From: Sperchopsis tessellata
Lineage: Eukaryota; Arthropoda; Insecta; Coleoptera; Hydrophilidae
Reading direction: 5' to 3'
Assembly: GCA_033557685.1 (NCBI GenBank)
Contig: JAWQRN010000141.1
Location: 1-36,360, forward strand
Length of the DNA stretch: 36,360 nt
Shown here: one piece after another, positions 11,701-22,454 of the stretch
Layout: every line of letters starts with the position of its first letter
Position numbering within the stretch: position 1 is the stretch's first letter
Program-made: the position numbers and the translations under genes
The notes under the pieces: model-generated
What the model saw: the letters and a program-made list of their open reading frames with translations, nothing else
Told to the model about the DNA's origin: nothing
Database searches by the model: none

Positions 11701-12931
11701 CATAGCTCAAGCCGTATGGGAGCCAAAAAATAATGTAAACTAGATGATGTATTAATCGAATTATTTTCTTGCCTACAATTGTCATGTAATCTCATACTCC
11801 TTTTAATAAAGAGTACTGGCAATGATTTCATAACTGGTATTGATAATTGTAATGCAGAAACTTATGTGATGGACATATCTTCTAGTTTTAGAGTGAAACT
11901 AGTCTAAGATTTAATACGACATAAAAATGGAATAAAACATCTGATGAAAAATAAATGTTTGTTAAGACTTGAACAACAGGGGTAAAATGTAAGCATCAAC
12001 TTTTAAGTGGAGAAATAATGACTATGGAGATTTTGTCCAAAGCCAGAAAGTATTATATTTTCATGGTTTTTTCCGATTAACAATGGATAATTATGAAAAA
12101 TTTACATTATTGCAAAAAATATCTGTTTCGAAATAAATATAATTTAAGAGGAGAAAAACTAAAATGTGTTATTCCGGTCTAGCTACAAATCTCAAAATCT
12201 AATCAGTTCATGACACCAATACTGAGCTCTTAAAATTGATATATGGAGTTAAACAGTAGGGTTTGCAGTAACACACATACACACACATAGCTACACAGAG
12301 AAAGGCATACATAGAAATTACTCCAAAAATGATCAAATTGTGATCAAGAAAACTCAGAAACAAGTAATACAAATATAATTAACTTTGACCTTGACTTCAT
12401 GACATTGATACACATTGAGTTGTGTTGAATATATAATCGAATTGAAGCTATGTTTTGATTTCCTCGATATTTATAGGCATATAAACATGAAATTATTTGT
12501 GGCTCACTATTTCCCTCAAACGGATTTCGGAGGACCAAATCCTTAAGTTAACGTAAACATAGACGTAAATTGTGACTAGACTATTTTATAGCACATTTCC
12601 AAGTCATCAGACTACCCCGTATTAGCTGAGTGAAATTGCTCCCAAATCATAATATTTACGTGATTCAAAACGTAAAAGAATTGATATCCTTATTATTTTA
12701 ACAAATATATATTTAATCAATAATTATACACGTTAAGTAAACAAACACGAGCATTACTTTAAAAACAATATTTGAAAGAAGATGTAACTTTTGACCATAT
12801 GTTTAGAAAATTAATGATTATGTTTAATAAAATTGCATTCAATTTAGTTATTGTACAAAAGATTATCTTTATGAATAGTTTGGCGGTAACTAATAATTAA
12901 TAATATTGAGCGTAATAGACCTCCACGGTTA

Positions 12932-12951
12932 TTATATATATATATATATAA
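12932..12951. repeat. (TA)n microsatellite
   Basis: About ten TA units immediately precede the PLE scrap that starts near 12955. Confidence 0.9.
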
Positions 12952-12954
12952 ATT

Positions 12955-13165
12955 TTGTTTCTTGGTGAAGACCATTTAGAGGCTCTGATAAGTGTCGACG
13001 TTTCGTCAGACATCAAATGGTCAATAAGACGTTTCAGAAATCCGCCCAACGCTATTAGAAATACTCCTGAGGTGAAAGCTCATCTATCATTCGTTACTGA
13101 TTCGACAGACAAAATTCCTCGCATACTAAGAAAATCTGATATCAAAACAGAACTCTCCCCATAAC
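12955..13165 (+). mobile_element. PLE scrap, region just before GIY-YIG
   Basis: The frame 12955-13164 includes PEVKAHLSFVTDSTDKIPR then ILRKSDIKTELSP. This matches the conserved PLE segment between RT and GIY-YIG, which reads approximately 'xxLPFVxGxTDKIxRILKKHxIxTxFxP'. Just upstream, GGTGAAGACCATTTAGAGG and GTGTCGACGTTTCGTCAG recall the terminal-repeat/hammerhead region of PLEs, which would make this a rearranged scrap. There is no GIY-YIG core after it. It differs in sequence from the PLEs at 4180-5470 and 34430-35420, so it is a separate lineage or a very old copy. Confidence 0.5.
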
Positions 13166-13193
13166 AAAAGAATTCGTAAGAAAACTCCACCAG

Positions 13194-13236
13194 CACTGCT
13201 GCCTCCTCTTTTCTCCAACACCGCTGCCTCCTCCTT
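13194..13236. repeat. Two-copy short direct repeat
   Basis: CACTGCTGCCTCCTCTT at 13194 recurs as CACCGCTGCCTCCTCCTT at 13219. It is a 25-base-period duplication in an unusually C-rich patch. No role is evident. Confidence 0.7.
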
Positions 13237-13339
13237 GGTTTGACCACAGCTGAAATTCCACTACCGTAATGGCTACGTATGTCACTATTTTAACTTACAC
13301 TGATTTGATGAGTTCGGAGAAGCGTATTGTCGGCACTTT

Positions 13340-13935
13340 TCACAGTCGCAAACACGGTTCTAACCCTTTCCAATAAAATCCATTTTCAAATTCCTACCTG
13401 TTTTGTTTAAATATATCTCGTGTATCTGCCTATATTCTTCAGTTATTTTAATTTTGAAATTACAAATTTTCTCTGCCGGATTTTCGAAAACTTGCGTTTT
13501 GAATAGCCCCAGAAATTCGGCGCTAAATCTAGAGGCTATGCCTACCATTTTTGCAAAATTCTTAATTCATTTAATTTCCTAGGAAATCTTCAATTTACTC
13601 ATTTTCTAACAGAGAAAGCATAATGAGTAGGAGCTCCGTCTTGTTGAAAATGCAAATTATTTTCATTGAGCACCAGGTTTCCTTATTCGTTCACTTGCTT
13701 TTACAATAAGTAAGTAATGAGTGGGTCTATTTCATTTTCTAGAAATTAATTTTACTGTTGCCCAGTCAGGATTTGTTCGATAGAAAATGGCCCCAATAAT
13801 TCTAGCGCAAATAAGAATCACTTATGATTTTTCGTTATCTCAGTACGTATAATTATGTTTATTAACAAATGTGATCAACAAAATGATCGACTCATCGCTA
13901 AAACAAATGTTGATCATCGGCGATAGTTTGATTAT
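13340..13935 (-). pseudogene. Tc1/mariner-type transposase, catalytic half, decayed
   Basis: This is a relic of a DDE transposase of the insect Tc1/mariner superfamily, cut-and-paste type. Reading the minus strand: FSDESIILLITFVNKHNYTY (first catalytic Asp, codon in 13891-13896), then ARIIGPFF (about 13800), then LHFQQDGAPTHYAFSVRK (second catalytic Asp, about 13655-13610), and a C-terminal part (13548-13360) with LFKTQVFENPAEKICNFKIK and KITEEYRQI. The region between PLDLAP-like sequence and the C-terminus should hold the third acidic residue but is frameshifted. The N-terminal DNA-binding half is missing: upstream sequence is the 3' end of an RTE-type LINE. Several stops. An N-terminus of probably the same family lies at 35470-35690. 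Confidence 0.8.
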
Positions 13936-13949
13936 TTTTTTCTTATGCG

Positions 13950-15850
13950 ATTCTTTTTCTTAATGAACCTTACCTCAGTGAACGTTGGCCAACAATCTGA
14001 CCCATATAATTATATCTACCGCCAATCTGAACAACTCTACGGTTGTCTTGCTGGTCCATTGACGTAAATTCTTCAACCCAGAGATCCCTCGTCTTCCTTG
14101 TGACCTTTTCCCTTCGATATTACGCTGCATAATTAGTTGAAACAGCTTATACTTTTTGCTGTTACGCATGATGTTGCCAAAGTAGGACAATTTTCTTTGA
14201 TTTGTAATTTGTCATGCACAACAGTATAGTTCCGTTGGTAACATGGTGAGTCCATGATACGCAGAGCATTTGACGATAGCATCACATCTCAAAGGCCTCC
14301 AATCGTTTGCTAGTTGCTTCGGACGTCCACGCTTCCACTCCATATAAAAGCATCGAGAAGACGTGTTCGAAGATGGAGGCTTAAACTCATATTGCACAAT
14401 ACGTTTCTCATTCGGTTGAACGCTAATCTTGCCGTCTCGATTCTTATTCTCACTTCGTGAGTATGGTCTCATTGATTGTTAAGATTCGTTCCCAAGTATG
14501 TTGTTGATGGTACTCTCTGTAGATGGGATCCATATGCTAAGAATTGGGCATTAAAGTTTTTTTTGGTGAAGATCATGATCTTTGTTTTCGACACATTCAG
14601 TCATATATTTTGTTATTCGCATGCATCTGCCACTTCGTTAATTAGTATCTGTAGTCCCTCGGCACTGTCGGCAATCAGCACTGAGTCAACTGCATATCTT
14701 ATGTTATTATCGATCTCCCCTTTTATCATTATCCCATCCTGCTCTTCTTCGAGTGCATCCTTGAAAAGTTTCTCTACGTATCGGTTAAACAGTTGCGTGG
14801 ATAGTACGCAGCCCTGTTTGACACCTTTCTGTACTGGAAATCCGTTTGACAGATTATTCTCTACACGAACACATACTGTTTGTTGCCTATATGTCTATTA
14901 TTGCGAGCGTCTCTGTCATCATTTTCTGATTGCTTTATAATCTGTGATAACTATTCATGGTCAACCAGGTCGAATGCCTTCTCAAAGCCTATAAAACAGG
15001 CAAAGACATTACAGTTCACGTCCCTTGATCTCTGAATTATGGCGTGTATACCAAAGAGAGTAGCTCTAGTCTCCAATCTGCTCCTAAATCACAATTACCT
15101 ACTTCCAGATTTCGGTATACGCGCTAGCAGATAATTTTAAGGAAAACCTTCATAAAATGACTTGTGAGGCAGACTGTTTCGTAGTTTTCGCATTGTTTAG
15201 CTTTGGGTTTTTTAGAGATTGGTATAAATGTTGAGACTAGCCATTTTTCGGGGATATATCCGGTTTCATAGATAGGGTTAAAAAAAATTATAGTAAGATC
15301 TAGGTATTCCTCTTCCGTGACCTTCAGCATATCGCCGAGAATCCCATCTGGGCCTGGTACATTATTTTTTTTAGTCTTCCTACTGGTTTAAGTACTTTCC
15401 AGAGCGTTATAGAAGGTCCTGCTTTTGGTAGGTTATTATGGGTAGCTACTGATCGGTTATAGTCAGCGTATATAGTCTGTATGTATTGTTGCCACCTTGC
15501 TAATTTATCAGACACACTCTGCATAGCCGTGTACATTTTTATCGGTGTTGATGTTAATTTGTCGTAGCTTGTGGATACCAGTTGCATCTTTTATTTTCTT
15601 ATGTCTAGTTATTTTATCTCACAGCATTGTTCTTTCCACCAGTTTTCTTTGGCTTCTTTGAATTTCTTTTTGATGTTAATTTTCTTGTAAAGTGTTGGGT
15701 CTTTGTTCATTGTTTTTCTTCGTTCTTCCATAATTCAGTAATCCCTTTACTTTTATTTTTCCTTTGGTATGAATAGAGATTTTCATCCGTTACTGTTTTT
15801 ATAATATTATGCGATAGTTGTTTTAAACTAAACCCTCTAAATCTAAATTG
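13950..15850 (-). mobile_element. RTE-type LINE, RT and C-terminus, decayed
   Basis: Minus-strand order: linker helix near 15660 (KFKEAKENWWKEQCCEI); RT entry (15330-15124; KVTEEEYLDLTIIFFNPIY, GYIPEKW, IPISKKPKAKQCENYE); motif A region near 15000-14970 (VFACFIGFEKAFDLVDHE); motif C region (YAVDSVLIADSAEGLQ) near 14690; thumb with LNVSKTKIMIFTKK (about 14600) and STTYLGTNL (about 14490); and the C-terminal tail (RLEAFEMxCYRQML; YFGNIMRNSKKYKLFQLIMQ; GKRSQGRRGISGLKNLRQW). This tail type is widespread in insect LINEs and resembles RTE/BovB. The catalytic Asp of motif A is Gly (codon 14987-14989) and YADD is YAVD (14685-14696), besides many stops. No APE endonuclease is readable, so it is 5'-truncated. 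Confidence 0.85.
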
Positions 15851-15992
15851 ACTTGCTATTGCACAAAATCCTATCCACTTCATATCCAGATTTATCCTTG
15901 TATAGTAGTTTTGAGATGTATGATTATTACTTTATTCCAATTCAGTAATTCAAATTGAGGAAAGATAGTTATATTAAAGTTTTTTTTTTAAA
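15851..15992. other. Short AT-rich spacer
   Basis: It lies between the RTE-type LINE and the foldback. A T9-A boundary sits at 15981-15990. Nothing else was seen. Confidence 0.4.
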
Positions 15993-16313
15993 AGTTATAT
16001 AAATAAATTGCTGTAATTTTACTGTGGATTATATATCTATAATATAAAATTAGTTAAATAATCGTTTTCGAAGAGCTAACTCCTCCATTATCAGAAAATT
16101 TTAAAGAAAATGAAAAGTTTTTTGACAGGTAAGTTTTTCTGTTCTATTTTGTTAATATGTGCAGTTTTTCCTTCATAGTTTCCTTTTTTGCATTATTATA
16201 TTTTATATACATCTGATGATGGAGAATTAACTCTTCCAGGAGGTTTATGTAATTGATTTTATATTATAGATATATTATCGATAGTAAAACCAAAATTAGA
16301 TGTTTATATAACT
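15993..16313. repeat. Foldback element with ~100-bp imperfect inverted repeats
   Basis: The left arm (15993-16094) and right arm (16213-16313, reversed) share AGTTATATAAA, ATATCTATAATATAAAAT, GAAGAG(C/T)TAA and CTCCAT(T/C)ATCAG in the same order over about 100 bases, with several mismatches and small gaps. The 118-base centre is AT-rich and has no coding potential. This is the architecture of a foldback or MITE-like nonautonomous element. No transposase end with the same terminus is recognisable in the window, so the family is unassigned. It could also be two inverted copies of a small repeat. Confidence 0.75.
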
Positions 16314-17754
16314 TACTGTAGTTTCAAAACAGGGTTAACAAAATATTACAAACCTTATTTTTAATCGTACCATTAATTTACCTGTTGTAAGATAACTTTT
16401 TACAAATTAATTAATTATCATTTTTTGAAAGTCATTGGTAAATTAATAATACTTTAAAGTTTAGAATAGAGAAGTTATTATAAACTTATTAGAAATATGT
16501 GACTGATTATTTGTACATCAATAATAGTAAACAAAAATATAAAGTATTACCATCGGATGGTAGATTCAATATTGGAATTTGAAACGTACTGGAGCAATGT
16601 GAGTTCAATGAAAATAGCATTCTTAAGAAAGGCCAAACACTGAAGCACGTGAAGTATATTTGTCTATAGATATATGTAGTACCTTCTGCAGAAATATAAG
16701 TGGAGTATGTGCCTTTTGAGCTTCATTACTTTTTTCATAAAGTCTTATGCCAGATAAAAGTTGATTAGAAAAATATTATGATCGTGACCCTCTAGCTTAT
16801 TAGCAAACAGATATCAAGTAAGTGGACGAGATTTTATTTCTATTATTTTTCAAATTACTCTGGAAATACATACAACCTTTTCTGTTAAGAATATCGCACT
16901 TCTGTTCAAAATCATGATTTCTCCTACTTCTATATCAACTTTAATTGGTGCCTAATCTTTACCAAAGATCACACTTGATAATTTAGAATAATCAGTTATT
17001 TTGTCGCGAATAATTTATCAGCGAGTTAATATCGTAGCCTGTAATGTACTATATAATATTATTTGTGATTTATCAAGAGAGAAAATGTCGTAGTTACGTG
17101 ATTTGAAATGAGGAATGTTTAAGAATGTGCGAATTTGTGTTTGATATATGAAAAAAAGTTTTAATGTATAATTAGAATATCAAATACCTATTTAAAGAGA
17201 AGATAAAATATGCCTAAAATTAAATAAGACATAATCACCTGGTAATTGTGAAGACGTTGGTGTTAATGGATTGATACTATTACTTATGCGTACTTGTAAA
17301 ATATCTGTTTTAGTTTTATTGCCAGTTCTTTGCTAGAAATATGGTAACTGAGAAATATCTAACCCAGGTATTATAAGTATGGAGAAACAAATGGAAACGT
17401 ACTTTTACTTTTGACTTTATAATTTTTAAAAGGCAGGTCATATTACTGTCACCTTTTCTGTATTTTATATTCTACTAAGTTTGGCTCTGGTAAAATTATT
17501 AATCGTTACAATGCTCTTTAAAATGCGATTGATTGTAAACTTTTAAATACAGTTACTCCTTTGTGAACTGGTACGAAGGCTAAATGAAACAATTTAAGAT
17601 GTTGGATATATCTCTAGATATATATGACATAGCAACGAGATTTTCTTGATCCTCCATCGACGATAAGTATTATTCGAATCAATATTCAGTTTTCATACGT
17701 TTCATATTCAACAGATATTCGAAATAAAGGAAAAAATTAAAACTATATAGAAGC
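16314..17754. other. No recognisable gene
   Basis: About 1.4 kb of AT-rich sequence with frequent stops in all frames. I see no conserved motif, repeat arm or RNA gene. Confidence 0.45.
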
Positions 17755-19415
17755 TATCCTCACCTAAATCCCCAGTGGAAAATTGGATAACAGAGTTCCT
17801 AGCCAATTGAACTTCACCTTAGGCTTTTAATAACAGAGTCGATGTGGAACCTTTTCTAGAAACAAGTGAAATTCTAAATTTCATTTTAGTTATTTCTTAA
17901 CTTATACACCTGAAAGATCCAGGGTCTCCAAACTCATAACGCCCTATTTCACTCCTGCCGTGCTTGATGAAACTATATGAAAGTCTCATAAAAATTTGAA
18001 TGTAACATTTTTTTTTGTTATTAACCTTTTATCACAACATCATGCAAGGGGGCATATGATTCAGTGGATAATCTAAAAGGTACGTCTTTAGATTTATCGC
18101 CCTTTGTAGCCCTTACTATTACATATATTTATTATCTACGTAAAGTTTACATACGAACACCAACTAATTAATGATATGGTCCCAGATTTGCTATTAATGG
18201 TTTACCACAGGGATCCGTGCTGAGCCTACTCTCATTGAATGTATACATATCTAACTTACATCTAAAACGGTATTCATCTATGAAAATTATTCAGTATGCG
18301 GACGATTTATGTCTGTATACCTGTCATCCCAAACTTTTAAATTATGTGAAATCAATTGGAAATGCATATCAGTGCACAATAAACGGTTATTTAATAGTAG
18401 CTTAGTATTATCCCCGGGAAAACTTCAATCGTTTTCTTTTCTCGTCACAAAAAACTGTCTACAGGTGCTATCAATCTCGAACAAGGGTGACCAAACTACG
18501 GCCCCATTGTCTTTATTACTAGTTTGTCCGGATGATGATGCGTGATGCCTCAAAACTCGTAGACATACAAATTTATTTTAATTAAATAATTTATAGACAA
18601 TTGGTATTTCTTTTCCGGAATTTCACCCCCTTTTATGTGTAATTATTATGGACAAAATACATAACTGAACATAATAAAGATTGTGTATAGGAGGAGATCA
18701 TGGAAAACAGGTTGACAAGATTGGTGAGCTCTTATATGAACCATACATAAGACCTAGAGAAGGAGACTATTGGCTTCTAAATGTATGTTTAAAATAAAAT
18801 CACTGTCGAAAAAAGTATAAATAATATTGCTGAGATGGCAATCTCAGATCTGACAGAAAAGTATTGGCTTCGCAACTCTCTCTGCTACTATTAGCTTGTA
18901 CATCTAACTTTCATCGCAATATTATTCCACATAATTGCTATTTCTAACGAAATGAAACCTTAAAGCCCCATAGTTTATTCCCTCCACTTACAGTTTACGC
19001 AATATTTAATAAAATGTTAATTCACGAAGTTTTAAGTGAATTTTATAATGTGGTTTCCATTTATACTCATGGATCTAAATCATGGAAAGTTTGTAGTTGT
19101 ACTTCTTTTATTCTAATATACAACATCAATTATTGAAGCCTTTATGTGTATGTGGTCGAATTAATGACCACATTTTTAAGTTGTCAATATGAGCTGTTAT
19201 CACGGCAACTTCGATAGATTACCACTCCGATATTGAATTGTTTCTCTAGTCTAACGTTCTGTGGTTGGATTTCAGATCACATTTAAATTTTTCCCGCCTT
19301 ACCTGATAATGTGGTCGTTATAGCAATCACAGCGCGTTTACTTGCACACACAAATAAGTAATAGCTGAAGTAATTGTCGACTGCTGTTGTTGCAAATATT
19401 TACAAAAATGGTAAA
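17755..19415 (+). mobile_element. Jockey/I-type LINE relic, RT plus RNase H
   Basis: In order on the plus strand: linker (about 17770-17880; ENWITEFLAN, NRVDVEPFLETSEI); RT entry (about 17915-18000; DPGSPNS, stop, RPISLLPCLMKLYESLIK); motif A remnant (about 18043-18075; CKGAYDSVD, after a frameshift); template grip and motif C (18190-18340; INGLPQGSVLSLLSLNVYIS, IIQYADDLCLY, YADD intact at 18295-18306); thumb remnant (18309-18545); and an RNase H start (about 18985-19110; PPLTVYAIFNKMLIHEVLSE, VVSIYTHGSKSW). The usual TDGSK of RNase H is THGSK, which replaces the first catalytic aspartate. APE endonuclease and ORF1 are absent. It ends next to the presumed left end of the piggyBac relic near 19418. 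The order of insertion is not clear. Confidence 0.8.
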
Positions 19416-19417
19416 CT

Positions 19418-21372
19418 ATTTCCATTTATACCTAAAAGGTCAATGTATGTTGTGTAAAGCTTTGAAAGTTTCTAATATTTTCTGCTAAGCAGATACAAGC
19501 TCACAAAATGTACATAACCTAAAATTGTCCATGCTCTTATATTTTCAGGCTAAAAAAAAATAAATTCGGATTCTTATGAGATGTCGAATAAGCAAGCTGT
19601 GAATTCTGAACTATAAGGAGATAGCGATGCAGATTATGTTTCGGTCCAAAGAAAACTGTCTACTAGCCGACAAGAAAATTTTGATTCTGATGACAGTATT
19701 ACTAATCCGACGTTCGAAATGAGACCTGCAAAAGCTGACAAGAGACTATTGTGTGCTAAAACTAGCTCAGGTAATCCAGTATTTTCTGAAATTGAGGATA
19801 AGAATGAAGAGAATGATGGTAAAAAGTGAATGTATGCAAAAACTTCATATAAAAATTGGGACTTTGGCCCAAAAATAGATACTAATTTAGAATCACCTGC
19901 TGACATTTTCAAATATTTTTTTGATGATGATATTAAAAATCACATTGTATCCAAATCAAATAAATTTGCAAGTGACAAAGGTCAAACATTGGATCTTCCA
20001 TTGGAAGAGCTAGATGTTTTTTTTTGGTATACTCATTATAACAAGTTTGAGTAATGTCCCGAACTTGTACGTTTGGAGGATAGCAAATGTTGTCGTTGAA
20101 GAGATTCCTAAAAATTCTCAGATATCTCACGTCAATGATAATTAGAAAATGCCAAATACAGGATCTACCTTCAACTCTAGTAGGTACCTGGGAATTGATG
20201 AATTTATGGTCGGTTTCGGATCATCTTTGAAGCAATACATGTCTATGAAACCGAATAAACGTGGATTCAAGATTTGAGGGCTCTCATGTAGTCTAACTAG
20301 TTATTTGCTCCATTTTATCATATGCCATGATAAAACTACTACTGAAGAGGAAGGCACATTAGGAGAAAAACCCGTTCTGGAATTTTCGAAACAATATGAA
20401 GGTCATGGATACTGTTTATATTTTAACAATTATTTCAGTACAGTTTCTCTAATTGAAACATTATTGTCTCGACAAATTTTTTATTGGGACGCACTTGTTA
20501 TGAACTGAAAACATTACCCAAAAAACCTTTTCAAAAATATCGTAAAATGATTATTGGTGAATCATACTTGTGTCTGTGGGGACATTTCAGTTGTAACTTG
20601 AAGAAATCGCGGCAAAAAACCAGTTATTGCGATTAGTTACTTGCATAACCCAAAAGAAAAAACGTCAGTATAATATATGAACAAACAGGGAGAAAAATAA
20701 GTAATTCAGTGTCCATTTGCTATACATCAACACAATAAGTATATTGGAGGGATAGATCACTTCGATGAGATGATGAAGTACTACTCGCTCATAAAAAAAT
20801 TTATTGTGCAATTGTGAATTCATACATTATATAAGATGAATCCAGAAAGAAACTCAACAAAAAGTAAATTCCACAAATACCATTTCGCAGCACTTAGCAA
20901 ATCAGCTTATCAGTAACTACCAAAGTCGGCAATCGGGTGGACGCTATTCTTTGACCCCACGTATTAGAAGTAACAAAATGAAAAAGAAAATGGGTAGAGT
21001 ATTGATGTAAAACACAATCCGAGCCAGTGTCGCAGGGGAACATATGCCTGAAAATCAACAAGTCGTCGTTGCGACTATTGTAGCTCCCGAGCAAAACCAA
21101 TGCGAACGAGCACAAATTGTTCAACTTGTGCATTATGTATTAGGTAATTTAGTCTTTTTACAATAAAAAGTAGATAGTATGAGTACTGTCATTAAAAGTG
21201 TGTTTTCTAAATGGTTAAGAAAATGTGGATCATTTATTAACCATACTGTAAAACAGAACTAATAAAAAAATGTTTATCTAAAAAATGTCAGTATGTCTCC
21301 TATGTATTAATGGAAAAACAAATAAATGGATAATTTTTTTTGTAAAAATTCATTTGCCCTATAAACGGTTAA
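19418..21372 (+). mobile_element. piggyBac-like DNA transposon, decayed
   Basis: The body is a piggyBac-type transposase relic (see the transposase entry). On the right, TTTGCCCTATAAACGG is followed by TTAA at 21369-21372, the piggyBac target tetranucleotide. On the left, a candidate end near 19418-19440 (CCATTTATA...GGTCAATG) resembles the reverse complement of the right end (CCGTTTATAGGGCAAATG), but no TTAA is preserved there. The right border is reasonably supported. The left is tentative, as a LINE RNase H remnant lies just before it. A mariner begins about 26 bases after the right TTAA. Confidence 0.7.
19581..21150 (+). pseudogene. piggyBac transposase, decayed
   Basis: The family is a DDD-type cut-and-paste transposase. 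From the ATG at 19581 one frame runs to 20054 with stops at 19614 and 19827: an acidic N-terminus (DSDDSITNP, EIEDKNEEND), then ESPADIFKYFFDDDIKNHIV, the conserved start of the catalytic region. After frameshifted sequence (FLKILRYLTS at about 20100-20130), YLGIDEFMVGFGSSLKQYM carries the first catalytic Asp (20197-20199), followed by KPNKRGFKI. GHGYCLYFNNYFSTVSLIE has Asn (20425-20427) where the family has the second catalytic Asp (YFDN). NKYIGGIDHFDEMMKYYSL (about 20730-20790) keeps the third. A cysteine-rich end (RRCDYCSSRAKPMRTS, then CSTCALC; about 21065-21135) matches the family's C-terminal zinc module. Inactive. Confidence 0.85.
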
Positions 21373-21397
21373 ATTAATTATCACGTTAGCATATTTA

Positions 21398-22450
21398 CTG
21401 CCGAGGCAATTTTTGTACTTTCGTGCGGTTATTTAATACAGATTACCATGCATATTTTTTTAGGTTGTTATTATCGATAACACGTGTTTATATAGTGTAA
21501 TCAAGTTTAATATTAATGCCTCTTTCATTTGATGCATTCAAATTTGACGAGAATTGTTTAATTCATATTTTAAAATAATTTAATATGGCAACGAATAAAA
21601 CTTTAATTCGAGCCTGTATACTCTGTGGGTACAAACTTGGCACCAAAGCTGCTTAGGCAGCACCAAAAATATGTGCCGCATTTGAAGATCATGCTGTAAG
21701 TGATAGAACAGCAGAGAAGTGGGTCAAGAAATTTTTTTCGGGACATTTCAGCTTAACCGATGAAGCAAGCTCTGGGAGACCTAAGATCATTAACAAAGAT
21801 GATATTAAAGAAGTTGAAGAGGCAAATTCCAGCTCAGTGTGCTTATAGCTTGCAGAAAGGTTCAGTGTGAGCGATGAAACCATTCGTTTGCACCTTCGCC
21901 AGGTAGCAAAGACGTGGAAGTTAAGCATATGGGTCCCTAGTGAAATGTCAAATGATAAAAAATCATTCTTAGTCGATTTTCTTAGTCGATTGTTAACTTG
22001 CGATGAAAAATCGATACCGTATTATAAACGTTCGTATCCTTCGTTATCACCAACTGATCCAATACCACACACTCCAAAGGCTTCTTTGCACCCAAAAATG
22101 ATTTTATTTTTGTGTTTGGTGGACAGCAGCCGGAATTGTTGGGAATTGGCAACGGGTCAAACCGTAACTGCTATGTTCTATTGTGAACAGTTTCAGCGAG
22201 TACAAGCAGCACTAATCCCGAAACAGCATTATTAGATCAATCGAAAGAAAGTGCTGTCCTTACAGGACAATGCTAAACCTCATACCGCAAAAGTGACCCT
22301 GGAAGAAAATTCTGATTTCTACAACAGTGCATTACAAAAATTGGTGTCACGTTGGTAAAAGGTCATTGAGTATAATGATAACTACTGATTTATAATAAAT
22401 TTAAATATTTTACTATCAAAAACCGCACGAACTTTTTTGATTACCTGATA
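21398..22450 (+). mobile_element. mariner element with both terminal inverted repeats
   Basis: A left end at 21398-21430 (GAGGCAATTTTTGTACTTTC, then GTGCGG) matches the reverse complement of the right end at 22418-22450 (AGGTAATCAAAAAAGTTCGT, then GCGG). TA occurs just outside each end (21396-21397 and at 22449-22455), as expected for mariner target duplication, though the exact outer base is ambiguous by one or two positions. The enclosed frame is a mariner transposase in the same orientation. At about 1.05 kb the element is shorter than the usual ~1.3 kb, because the coding region has internal deletions. It sits between the right end of the piggyBac relic and the PLE tail copy 2. Confidence 0.85.
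21585..22388 (+). pseudogene. mariner transposase, single frame with stops and deletions
   Basis: The ATG at 21585 opens one continuous frame to a TGA at 22386-22388, interrupted only by TAG at 21654, 21846 and 22233 and TAA at 22356. N-terminal helix-turn-helix: AAFEDHAVSDRTAEKWVKKF and HFSLTDEASSGRP. Second helix-turn-helix: RFSVSDETIRLHLRQ. The WVP-type motif reads WVPSEM. First catalytic Asp: LTCDEKSIPY (22002-22004). Second: SLQDNAKPHTAKVT (22266-22268), with S for the usual H. The C-terminus (FYNSALQKLVSRW, KVIEYNDNY) matches the family end. The block holding the third catalytic Asp (PPYSPDLAPSD in the family) is absent: sequence jumps from TLEE to NSDFYNS. About 268 codons against the usual ~345, so inactive. 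Confidence 0.9.
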
Positions 22451-22454
22451 TTAT

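Larger units (their letters stand above)
8101..12930. other. Long stretch without a supported gene
   Basis: Nearly 5 kb with no firm protein match. GC-richer patches occur at about 8940-9240 and 10200-10560 and may be eroded elements or exons, but I recognise nothing in any frame. A 116-codon plus-strand frame at 9677-10027 follows a pyrimidine-rich CAG. It has no domain I know. Around 11520-11700 the words ACTTCCGGTTGATTCG and ACTTCCGATTGATCG recur near CAGACAGACAG, a pattern seen in dispersed repeats. Around 12270-12300 there is a CA-rich run. Confidence 0.4.

Noticed and set aside
14476..14940. 154-codon plus-strand frame, the longest in the window
   Set aside because: It is the antisense shadow of the RTE-type LINE, whose minus-strand reading has clear RT motifs.
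19634..19912. Minus-strand 92-codon frame
   Set aside because: It is antisense to the piggyBac transposase N-terminus, which matches its family in the plus-strand frame.
21585..22388. Stop-codon reassignment (three in-frame TAG in an otherwise open mariner frame)
   Set aside because: A TAA also interrupts the frame and a catalytic block is deleted. Other elements nearby have all three stop types, so decay explains it.
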